From JBBITW01 sp037440525 (GTDB lineage: Bacteria > Desulfobacterota > BSN033 > UBA1163), in NCBI GenBank assembly GCA_037440525.1, contig JBBITW010000103.1, forward strand, positions 1-12,751: DNA of 12,751 bases. Reading direction: 5' to 3'. Under the pieces are notes generated by a model. That model had not been told where the DNA came from, ran no database searches, and saw only the letters and a list, made by a program, of their open reading frames with translations. Shown one piece after another: positions 1 to 6,414 of the stretch. Both the position numbers and the translations under genes were made by a program. Every line of letters begins with the position of its first letter. Within the stretch, counting starts at the first letter, position 1.

Positions 1-107
1 CGGAGATTATGTTTCTTTTCGATCCTTCGATAGAATATGCAATCCATATAGGGGAGGTTTTACAAAATATAAATTACGAAGGTAATAAGGATGGGGATAA
101 GGATTGA
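1..107 (+). CDS. rbfA: Ribosome-binding factor A, C-terminal end (partial)
   Basis: Only the last 34 codons are present, in the frame starting at base 3 and ending with TGA at 105-107. The peptide contains IMFLFDPSIEYAIHIGEVLQ, which fits the end of RbfA: a beta-strand with a 'F.xD.S.e' motif followed by the last helix. RbfA is a KH-fold protein that binds the immature 30S subunit and helps 16S rRNA maturation, notably during cold adaptation. The last 17 bases overlap the start of truB in another frame, and rbfA-truB is a classic order in bacterial nusA-infB operons, which supports the call. The fragment is too short for certainty by itself; identity rests on motif plus neighbour. Confidence 0.72.
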   Translation, partial: EIMFLFDPSIEYAIHIGEVLQNINYEGNKDGDKD

Positions 108-1098
108 TGGTCTCCTAATTATAGATAAGCCAGAAGGAATGACCTCTTTTGGAGTTGTGCGAGAGATTAAAAATATATTTTCTATAAAGAAAGCTGGCCA
201 TATAGGAACACTTGACCCATTTGCAACTGGAGTTTTACCGATTGCCCTTAACGAAGGGACAAAGCTTATACCATTCTTGGAGGAAGAACCAAAAGAGTAT
301 GAAGCTTTAATGAAATTAGGAGAGGAGACAGATACAGAGGATTCAACAGGAAATGTTGTATCAAGAAAACCACTGGGAGATCTCTCCCCAGAGAGGATTT
401 GCGATATATTTCAAACATTCGCTGGAAAACAGAGGCAGAAACCCCCTATGTATTCTGCCTTAAAAGTTAATGGAAGCCCTCTTTATCGCTTGGCCAGAAA
501 AGGAATAGAGATTGAAAGAGATGAGAGGGAGATCGAAATTTTTGATATTAAAATTGAGGAGATAAATTCTCCTTTTATCTCCTTTAGAGTTTCCTGTTCA
601 AAGGGAACATACATACGAACCTTAACAAAAGAGATTGGTAGAAGGATAGGATGTGGGGGACATCTTTTCAAATTGCGAAGGATTCGAAGCGGTCCATTTG
701 CCCTCGAAAATGCCATCTCCCTTCAGAATCTGAGGGAGATTATAAAGAAAGAGGAATTATATAATTGGTTAATTCCATTGAAGTATTTATTGAGAGAAAT
801 GCCCGAGCTTGTTGGTGACGAAGATATGTTGAGGAAAGTTCGTCACGGAATGGGATTGACTGTTCGAGACCTATTGATGAAATCTTTACCCGAATTCCAT
901 AAAGGACAATGTCTCAAAATATCTTCTACAGAAGGGAGGCTCGTCGCCATATTGAAATCTAATATCCATAGGGAAGATATAAAAAATTTAAATCCAGATA
1001 ATATAGTCCTTAGACCTCTAAGAGTGTTTCATTTCTTATCTTACATTTATGATGACAAAAGTAGAGATCTTTATAGAATTCAAGGAGGAATATCATGA
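91..1098 (+). CDS. truB: tRNA pseudouridine(55) synthase TruB
   Basis: TruB converts uridine 55 of the tRNA T-loop to pseudouridine. The 335-residue protein opens with the family signature GLLIIDKPEGMTSF and carries the catalytic aspartate at residue 42 in GHIGTLDPFATGVLP. A second conserved block, KPPMYSALKVNG, lies near residue 117, and CSKGTYIRTLTKEIG near 169. The C-terminal part (about 238-310) looks like the PUA-type RNA-binding region. About 20 residues follow the usual 'RPLRVF' end, so it is slightly longer than the common 300-315. ATG at 91 is preceded by AAGG (79-82) at workable spacing and lies inside the end of rbfA, so translation is probably coupled. The stop overlaps the rpsO start as ATGA, and the last codons contain the rpsO Shine-Dalgarno. 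Confidence 0.97.
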   Translation: MGIRIDGLLIIDKPEGMTSFGVVREIKNIFSIKKAGHIGTLDPFATGVLPIALNEGTKLIPFLEEEPKEYEALMKLGEETDTEDSTGNVVSRKPLGDLSPERICDIFQTFAGKQRQKPPMYSALKVNGSPLYRLARKGIEIERDEREIEIFDIKIEEINSPFISFRVSCSKGTYIRTLTKEIGRRIGCGGHLFKLRRIRSGPFALENAISLQNLREIIKKEELYNWLIPLKYLLREMPELVGDEDMLRKVRHGMGLTVRDLLMKSLPEFHKGQCLKISSTEGRLVAILKSNIHREDIKNLNPDNIVLRPLRVFHFLSYIYDDKSRDLYRIQGGIS

Positions 1099-1364
1099 CA
1101 TTGACTCAGGAAAAAAAGAAGGAGATCATAGGAAAGTTCCAAACCCATGAAAAGGACACAGGCTCTTCAGAGGTGCAAATTGCTCTTCTCAGTGAGAGAA
1201 TTCGCTATCTCACAGAACATTTTAAACTGCATAAGAAAGATCATCATTCGAGAAGGGGTCTTCTTAAGTTGGTCGGAAAAAGGAGAAAACTTCTAAATTA
1301 TCTAAAGGAAAATAAGATTGATCGATATCGTGTGATCATCGATCAATTAGGTTTAAGAAGATAA
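1095..1364 (+). CDS. rpsO: 30S ribosomal protein S15
   Basis: An 89-residue protein, the normal length for S15, a primary binding protein of the 16S rRNA central domain and part of an intersubunit bridge. The conserved blocks are present: DTGSSEVQ at 21-28, LSERIRYLTEH around 32-42, and HKKDHHSRRGLL at 46-57, which contacts the rRNA three-way junction. ATG at 1095 overlaps the truB stop (ATGA), and GGAGG at 1084-1088 sits 6 bases before it, within truB. It is followed after 46 bases by pnp, the usual order. S15 often represses its own mRNA through a leader structure; here the leader is truB coding sequence and I saw no clear pseudoknot, so autoregulation remains open. Confidence 0.98.
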   Translation: MTLTQEKKKEIIGKFQTHEKDTGSSEVQIALLSERIRYLTEHFKLHKKDHHSRRGLLKLVGKRRKLLNYLKENKIDRYRVIIDQLGLRR

Positions 1365-1371
1365 TGTAGCC

Positions 1372-1385
1372 ATTTCTAAAGAAAT
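1372..1385 (+). promoter_or_regulatory. Short palindrome in the rpsO-pnp gap
   Basis: ATTTCTAAAGAAAT is a perfect 14-bp palindrome in the 46-base gap between rpsO and pnp. As RNA it could form a 5-bp A/U-rich stem with a TAAA loop just ahead of the pnp Shine-Dalgarno. In enterobacteria the equivalent gap carries an RNase III processing stem that allows PNPase autoregulation. The stem here is far too short for RNase III, and there is no U-run for termination, so any role in processing or mRNA stability is speculation. Confidence 0.25.
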
Positions 1386-1410
1386 TTCAAAAAGGAGTGT
1401 GGATATTGAT

Positions 1411-3528
1411 ATGGAACAAAAGGTCCAGATAGATTTTAATGGAAGACCATTTTCCATCGAGACTGGAAAAGTGGCAAGACAGGCCAATGGCGCTGTAGTT
1501 GTTAGATATGGGGAGACAGTTGTTTTAGTAACCTCGGTAATATCTGATAAGAAAAGAGAAGGAACAGATTTTCTCCCCCTTACAGTAAATTATTTAGAAA
1601 TGACCTATGCGGCCGGAAAAATTCCAGGCGGTTTTTTTAAGAGAGAGGGAAAACCTTCCGATCATGAGATACTGATTTCAAGATTTATTGATCGTCCCCT
1701 TAGGCCACTTTTCCCTAAAGGATTTCAGAATGAGATACAGATCATTGCAACTGTACTCTCAGTAGATTCAGATAATGACCCCTCTATATTGGGTATGATC
1801 GGGGCATCCTCAGCCCTATATCTATCTCAGGCCCCATTTGATGGGCCCATTGCAGGGGCTAAAGTTGGCAGGATAGATGGTGAATTTGTCCTGAATCCTA
1901 CCCATGAAGAATTAGAGCTGAGCGATATAGACCTTTTTGTTGCTGGAAGTGAGGATGCTATTATTATGGTAGAAGGAAGTGCTAAGGAGGTCAAAGAGGA
2001 CGAAATCCTGGAGGCCATACTTTTTGGCCACCAGTCCCTCAAGCCCATGATCGACCTACAAAAAGAGTTAAAACTTTTATCTGATGTAAAGACAAAGGAG
2101 TTTGAATTACAAAAGCCAGAGAGGGAATTGTACGAAAAGGTAAAAAATTTTATCAAGGACAGGTTGATAGAAGCCTATTACATACCTGAGAAGATAAAGA
2201 GACGTCAAAGAATTGAAGAGATATTAAGACTTACCTATCAGGAGTGTGGAGCAGAAGATGAGAAATCTCAAAACATGGTGATGATGGCTTTTGAGGAGAT
2301 AGATCGTGGATTGATGAGGAGGCTTATATTAGAGAACAGGAAAAGGATTGACGGACGGTCTTTCTTCGATATCCGGCCAATTTCTTGTGAGGTTGGAATC
2401 CTCCCTCGCACGCATGGCTCAGCCTTATTTACCCGTGGTGAGACTCAGGTACTGGCTGTGGTGACCTTTGGAACATCAGAAGACGAACAGAAGATTGATT
2501 CTCTAACAGGGGAGACTTATAAATCTTTCATGCTCCATTATAATTTTCCTCCCTTCTGCACAGGAGAGGTCTCTCCTCTCAGACCACCAAGCAGAAGGGA
2601 GATTGGCCACGGAGCCCTGGCAGAAAGGGCAATCCTCCCTGTGCTTCCCTCTAATGAAAATTTCCCATATACCATTAGAATAGTGTCAGAGGTTTTGGAA
2701 TCAAATGGTTCCTCTTCAATGGCAACAGTTTGTGGGGCAAGTCTATCCTTAATGGATGCAGGGGTTCCTATCAAAGCTCCTGTAGCTGGAATTGCTATGG
2801 GTTTGATTCTTGAAGACGGACAGGAGGCTATTCTTTCAGATATACTTGGAGACGAAGATCATATAGGGGATATGGATTTTAAAGTTGCAGGCACTTCAGA
2901 AGGGATTACTGCCATCCAGATGGATCTCAAGATTAAGGGAATATCTAAAGATGTTTTGGGCCGAATTCTAAATCAATCCCGTGAGGGGAGACTTTTTATA
3001 CTCGAAAAGATGAAAGAGACCATTTCAGAACCTCGAAAAGACCTCTCCCGTCATGCACCAAGAATTGTCAGTCTAAAGATCAAGCAGGAGAAGATTCGTG
3101 ATATAATAGGACCAGGGGGTAAAACGATCAGATCCATAATAGATCAGACAGGGGTGAAAGTGGATGTAGAAGACTCGGGCATAGTGAAATTAGCATCCCC
3201 AAACTACGATTCCATAGAAAAGGCCATATCCATAATTAAGAGACTTACACAGGAAGTAGAGGTTGGTGGCATCTATACAGGAAAGGTAAAAAAGATTCTT
3301 GGCTTTGGTGCCATTGTTGAAATATTTCCTGGAACGGATGGCTTAATACATATATCCCAATTGGCAGATTATCGCGTTAAAGAGGTTTCTGATATTTTAA
3401 AGGAAGGTGATGAGGTCCTGGTAAAGGTGATTGATATTGATTCACAGGGCCGTATTAGGCTTAGCCGAAAGGCAGTTTTGAAGGAGAAAAAATTATCCGT
3501 AGCAACTCATCATGAAGGTAAAGAATGA
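1411..3528 (+). CDS. pnp: Polyribonucleotide nucleotidyltransferase (PNPase)
   Basis: PNPase is a trimeric phosphorolytic 3'-5' exoribonuclease central to mRNA decay. From ATG at 1411 it is 705 residues with the full layout: N-terminal RNase PH domain (starting near NGRPFSIETGKVARQANGAV), linker helices, a second RNase PH domain from about residue 305, KH (about 545-610, with GPGG at 567-570) and S1 (about 618-690). The catalytic and metal region GDEDHIGDMDFKVAG has D481 and D487, matching D487/D493 of the E. coli enzyme. Start choice: a GTG at 1399 in frame lies only one base after the GGAG (1394-1397), too close for use. ATG 1411 is 13 bases away, rather far but more plausible. The stop overlaps the next gene as ATGA. 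Confidence 0.97.
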   Translation: MEQKVQIDFNGRPFSIETGKVARQANGAVVVRYGETVVLVTSVISDKKREGTDFLPLTVNYLEMTYAAGKIPGGFFKREGKPSDHEILISRFIDRPLRPLFPKGFQNEIQIIATVLSVDSDNDPSILGMIGASSALYLSQAPFDGPIAGAKVGRIDGEFVLNPTHEELELSDIDLFVAGSEDAIIMVEGSAKEVKEDEILEAILFGHQSLKPMIDLQKELKLLSDVKTKEFELQKPERELYEKVKNFIKDRLIEAYYIPEKIKRRQRIEEILRLTYQECGAEDEKSQNMVMMAFEEIDRGLMRRLILENRKRIDGRSFFDIRPISCEVGILPRTHGSALFTRGETQVLAVVTFGTSEDEQKIDSLTGETYKSFMLHYNFPPFCTGEVSPLRPPSRREIGHGALAERAILPVLPSNENFPYTIRIVSEVLESNGSSSMATVCGASLSLMDAGVPIKAPVAGIAMGLILEDGQEAILSDILGDEDHIGDMDFKVAGTSEGITAIQMDLKIKGISKDVLGRILNQSREGRLFILEKMKETISEPRKDLSRHAPRIVSLKIKQEKIRDIIGPGGKTIRSIIDQTGVKVDVEDSGIVKLASPNYDSIEKAISIIKRLTQEVEVGGIYTGKVKKILGFGAIVEIFPGTDGLIHISQLADYRVKEVSDILKEGDEVLVKVIDIDSQGRIRLSRKAVLKEKKLSVATHHEGKE

Positions 3529-4856
3529 GAATGCGTAGATTAAATAAGATAGTTAAACCCTCATCATATCCTCCATGGTTTATGGATGGATCGTCTTATC
3601 AAAAGAGCATTCTTGATAATGGAGTCAAAGTAATTACCGAGAGGATACCCTATCTTAATTCAGTCTCAATAGGGGTCTGGGTAACCATTGGCTCAAGGGA
3701 TGAAAAACCCTCTGAGAATGGAATTTCCCATTTCATTGAGCATCTCCTCTTTAAGGGGACAGAGAAGAGAACAGCATTCGATATAGCCAAGGAGATTGAT
3801 TCGGTAGGCGGAACCCTTAATGCCTTTACAGGAAGAGAATATACCTGTTTTTATGCAAAGGTTATTGATAAAAATCTTCCCTTAGCCATTGATCTCCTAT
3901 CCGATATATTCCTTAACTCTATTATGGATATAAAAGATGTGGAGAGGGAGAGGATGGTTATCCTCCAGGAGATAAAGATGACGGAAGACATCCCAGATGA
4001 TTACATTCACGACCTATTCAACCGGGTCTGCTGGGGAGATCACCCCCTGGGCTTTCCAATATTTGGAACCTCTGAACTCGTCCAATCCTTTCAGAGAGAT
4101 CAGATTTATAATTATTTTAAAGAAAACTATCAACCAGATAGGATCATTATCTGTGCCGCTGGAAGTCTTGAACATCAAGAAGTTGTAGACCGTGTTGGAA
4201 TGAGCTTTGGCAATATTCCAAAATCAAATAATATAAGGGAGAGAGTGAAACCTTCATCCATTTCTACCATCAATGTATGGAAAAGGGATCTGGAGCAGGT
4301 CCATTTCTGTCTCGGAACGAGGGGACTTCAATATAACCATTCCCTTCGCTTTGCCTCATATGTATTAAATACAATCCTGGGGGGAGGAATGAGTTCAAGG
4401 CTTTTCCAGGAAATTAGAGAAAATCGTGGGCTCGCCTATACGGTCTATTCCTACCTGCCTACATATGTAGATACGGGATTAGTAGTTGTTTATGCAGGTA
4501 CAGATGAGAGCTCCTGTGAAGAGGTTATAAAACTCACACTCAAAGAGTTTGATCGCTTAAAAACCGAATCATTTAAAGATGGGGAGCTTGAGACAGCGAA
4601 GCAACAATTGAAGGGAAATCTCCTCCTCAGCCTTGAAAGTTCTGATAATATGATGACCCGACTGGCTAAAAATGAGATATATTTTAACACCTATCTTCCT
4701 GTAGAGAGCATCTTAAAAGGTATTGATGATGTAGATGAATCTATGGTTAAGGAGCTTGCAAGGAATCTTTTTGATGAAAATTTCTTCTGTTTAACAATAC
4801 TTGGTCCTGTGGATGAGGATGGTTTAGAAAAGAAGTTTCTTAAATGGGGTCAATGA
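3525..4856 (+). CDS. M16 family zinc peptidase (processing protease-like)
   Basis: A 443-residue protein of the M16B metallopeptidase family, related to mitochondrial processing peptidase beta and to Bacillus YmxG/MlpA. The inverted zinc motif HFIEH is at residues 69-73 within GISHFIEHLLFKGT, and the third zinc ligand is E149 in MVILQEIKM, 76 residues on, as expected. The C-terminal half has RLFQEIRENRGLAYTVYSY, the conserved 'R...Y' substrate-clamping region. All active-site residues are present, so it should be active. There is no obvious signal peptide, so a cytoplasmic role is likely; the substrate is unknown. ATG at 3525 overlaps the pnp stop and is preceded by AAGGT five bases upstream. 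An M16 gene next to pnp and dut recurs in several phyla, but the functional link is not established. Confidence 0.93.
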   Translation: MRMRRLNKIVKPSSYPPWFMDGSSYQKSILDNGVKVITERIPYLNSVSIGVWVTIGSRDEKPSENGISHFIEHLLFKGTEKRTAFDIAKEIDSVGGTLNAFTGREYTCFYAKVIDKNLPLAIDLLSDIFLNSIMDIKDVERERMVILQEIKMTEDIPDDYIHDLFNRVCWGDHPLGFPIFGTSELVQSFQRDQIYNYFKENYQPDRIIICAAGSLEHQEVVDRVGMSFGNIPKSNNIRERVKPSSISTINVWKRDLEQVHFCLGTRGLQYNHSLRFASYVLNTILGGGMSSRLFQEIRENRGLAYTVYSYLPTYVDTGLVVVYAGTDESSCEEVIKLTLKEFDRLKTESFKDGELETAKQQLKGNLLLSLESSDNMMTRLAKNEIYFNTYLPVESILKGIDDVDESMVKELARNLFDENFFCLTILGPVDEDGLEKKFLKWGQ

Positions 4857-5302
4857 AGCCATTAAAAATTTACGTCAAACGTTTAAATAAAAGTAATCCT
4901 GTATCACTCCCTCGATATATGACTGAAGGTTCTTCCGGGATGGATCTTTTTGCCTCCCTGAAAGAGGATATAATATTGGAGCCTGGTGAGAGAAGGTTAA
5001 TACCTACAGGAATTTCTCTGGCTATACCAGAAGGATTTGAAGGACAGGTTAGAGCGCGAAGTGGTTTGGCACTTCAAAAAGGTATTGGAATCCTCAATGG
5101 GCCAGGAACAATAGATTCTGATTATAGAGGTGAGGTTTGTGTTCTGCTTATCAATTTTGGTAAGGAATCGTTTACCATTCGCAATGGGGACAGAATTGCA
5201 CAACTGGTGATATCTCGTGTTTTTAGACCTATCTTAATGGAGGTAGATGACCTTCCATCAAGCAAACGGCAGGAGGGTGGATTTGGCCATACAGGTATAT
5301 GA
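4853..5302 (+). CDS. dut: dUTP diphosphatase (dUTPase)
   Basis: Hydrolyses dUTP to dUMP and pyrophosphate, keeping uracil out of DNA and feeding thymidylate synthesis. All five motifs of the trimeric dUTPase family are present (149 residues from ATG 4853): SGMDLFA (28-34), RARSGLALQKG (68-78), GTIDSDYRGE (85-94, catalytic D88 and Y91), RIAQLV (114-119) and the glycine-rich C-terminal arm EGGFGHTG (141-148). An earlier in-frame ATG at 4844 would add three residues, but it has no Shine-Dalgarno. ATG 4853 forms the same ATGA junction with the preceding stop that is seen twice upstream, and GGGG lies just before it. It is the last gene before a strong terminator. A uracil-DNA glycosylase gene further on acts on the same problem. 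Confidence 0.96.
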   Translation: MKPLKIYVKRLNKSNPVSLPRYMTEGSSGMDLFASLKEDIILEPGERRLIPTGISLAIPEGFEGQVRARSGLALQKGIGILNGPGTIDSDYRGEVCVLLINFGKESFTIRNGDRIAQLVISRVFRPILMEVDDLPSSKRQEGGFGHTGI

Positions 5303-5328
5303 TGTATCGAAGTCCTTTTATCCCTGAC

Positions 5329-5361
5329 AAAAAGCAGAGGTCATCTATTCCTCTGCTTTTT
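5329..5361 (+). terminator. Rho-independent terminator after dut
   Basis: A perfect 12-bp stem: AAAAAGCAGAGG (5329-5340) pairs with CCTCTGCTTTTT (5350-5361) around a 9-base loop. The GC core is GCAGAGG/CCTCTGC, followed directly by five T on the top strand and preceded by five A, so it could also work on the opposite strand. It sits 26 bases after the dut stop and ends the truB-dut transcription unit. Confidence 0.92.
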
Positions 5362-5393
5362 ATTTCGTATATCTAAAAATATCTTTTAAATTA

Positions 5394-6284
5394 ATGATGG
5401 AGCAATTGTTAGATCAATACCTTCAATACCTCATCGTTGAAAAGGGCCTCTCAAAAAATACCATTGAGGCATATGGCAGTGGATTAAGTAGATTTATAAA
5501 TTACCTTAAAAGTAATGGCTTTGATGATATCAAGAAAGTTTCAAAATTTGATCTCAGAGGTTTTCTCCTCACCTTAAAGCGAAAAGGACTTTCAAACAGG
5601 AGTATAGTTAGGAATCTGGTTTCAATTCGAACATTTTTCCGTTTTTTAATAGAGGAAGGGCTAATGGAGTTAAACCCTGCCGAAGAAGTGGAATCTCCCA
5701 AAATGCCGAGAAAACTTCCAGAAATATTGACATTAAAGGAAGTTGAAAAATTACTTGAACAACCAAATACAAAGACCCCTCTTGGAGTGAGAGACAAGAC
5801 TATGTTAGAAATACTTTATGCAACAGGTATGAGGGTTTCTGAACTAACACATCTCCCCCTCAATCATGTCAACCTTGAGGGAGGATATGTTCTCCTTCAT
5901 GGAAAGGGTTCTAAGGAAAGGATTGTTCCTATCGGAGAAGAGGCCATGAAATGGGTCTCCTACTATTTAAAGACGGCCAGGGTTTTGCTTTCAAAGGGAA
6001 ATGAAAGTCCTTACCTCTTTATTAATCGCTCGGGGAGGAGGATGAGCCGCCAACAATTCTGGAAGAATATTAAGGCCTATGGCAGGGAGGCAGGAATTCG
6101 CAAAAGGATTACACCCCATCTACTCAGGCATTCCTTCGCAAGTCACCTTTTAGAAAGAGGTGCGGATCTACGTTCTGTCCAGATGATGCTTGGCCATGTG
6201 GATATTTCCACAACACAGATTTATACTCATGTGACAGGAGAAAGATTGAAAAGGGTTCACCAAAAATTTCACCCAAGAGGTTAA
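5394..6284 (+). CDS. xerD: Site-specific tyrosine recombinase XerD
   Basis: Tyrosine recombinase that, with a partner XerC, resolves chromosome dimers at dif near the terminus, usually under FtsK control. At 296 residues it has the N-terminal SAM-like core-binding domain (about 1-95, starting with YLIVEKGLSKNTIEAY) and the catalytic domain. All six catalytic residues are visible: R147 (GMRVSEL), K171 (HGKGSKERI), H242 and R245 (HLLRH), H268 (MLGH) and Y277 (TTQIYTHV), each one or two positions from the E. coli XerD numbering. The C-terminal RVHQKFHPRG resembles the end of XerD rather than XerC. Two adjacent ATGs (5394, 5397) are possible starts. Neither has a visible Shine-Dalgarno, and the terminator ends only 33 bases upstream, so initiation may be leaderless or weak. 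Confidence 0.94.
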   Translation: MMEQLLDQYLQYLIVEKGLSKNTIEAYGSGLSRFINYLKSNGFDDIKKVSKFDLRGFLLTLKRKGLSNRSIVRNLVSIRTFFRFLIEEGLMELNPAEEVESPKMPRKLPEILTLKEVEKLLEQPNTKTPLGVRDKTMLEILYATGMRVSELTHLPLNHVNLEGGYVLLHGKGSKERIVPIGEEAMKWVSYYLKTARVLLSKGNESPYLFINRSGRRMSRQQFWKNIKAYGREAGIRKRITPHLLRHSFASHLLERGADLRSVQMMLGHVDISTTQIYTHVTGERLKRVHQKFHPRG

Positions 6285-6294
6285 AATAAAAATA

Positions 6295-6398
6295 AACAAA
6301 TTCCAAATACCAATCATAAACTTCAATGACCCATAGGCAGAAACTATTTTTATTTGGTTCGTTGGTTATTGGAGCTTATCTGGGATTTGGAATTTGTT
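6295..6398. repeat. Imperfect inverted repeat (TTTGGAATTTG-type)
   Basis: The outer 14 bases AACAAATTCCAAAT (6295-6308) are an exact reverse complement of ATTTGGAATTTGTT (6385-6398). The arms continue with imperfect pairing inward for about 25 more bases (to about 6333 and 6361); several mismatches become G-U pairs in RNA. About 27 bases form the centre. A near-direct repeat of the arm tip, ATTGGAATTT, follows at 6400-6409. It fills the xerD-downstream gap and ends 16 bases before the probable ATG of the next gene. It has no coding capacity of its own that I trust. It resembles a dispersed palindromic or MITE-like unit, or a large mRNA hairpin; other copies would have to be found elsewhere in the genome. 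Confidence 0.7.
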
Positions 6399-6414
6399 GA
6401 TTGGAATTTCTTCT

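Noticed and set aside
2538..2774. Antisense open frames within pnp and other genes (for example 483-716, 1827-2156, 7860-8162)
   Set aside because: They lie opposite strongly conserved catalytic domains, lack ribosome sites and recognisable families, and are expected by chance on the reverse strand.
6295..6398. CRISPR-like or IS-end interpretation of the inverted repeat
   Set aside because: There are no regularly spaced direct repeats and spacers, no transposase, and no clear flanking target-site duplication.
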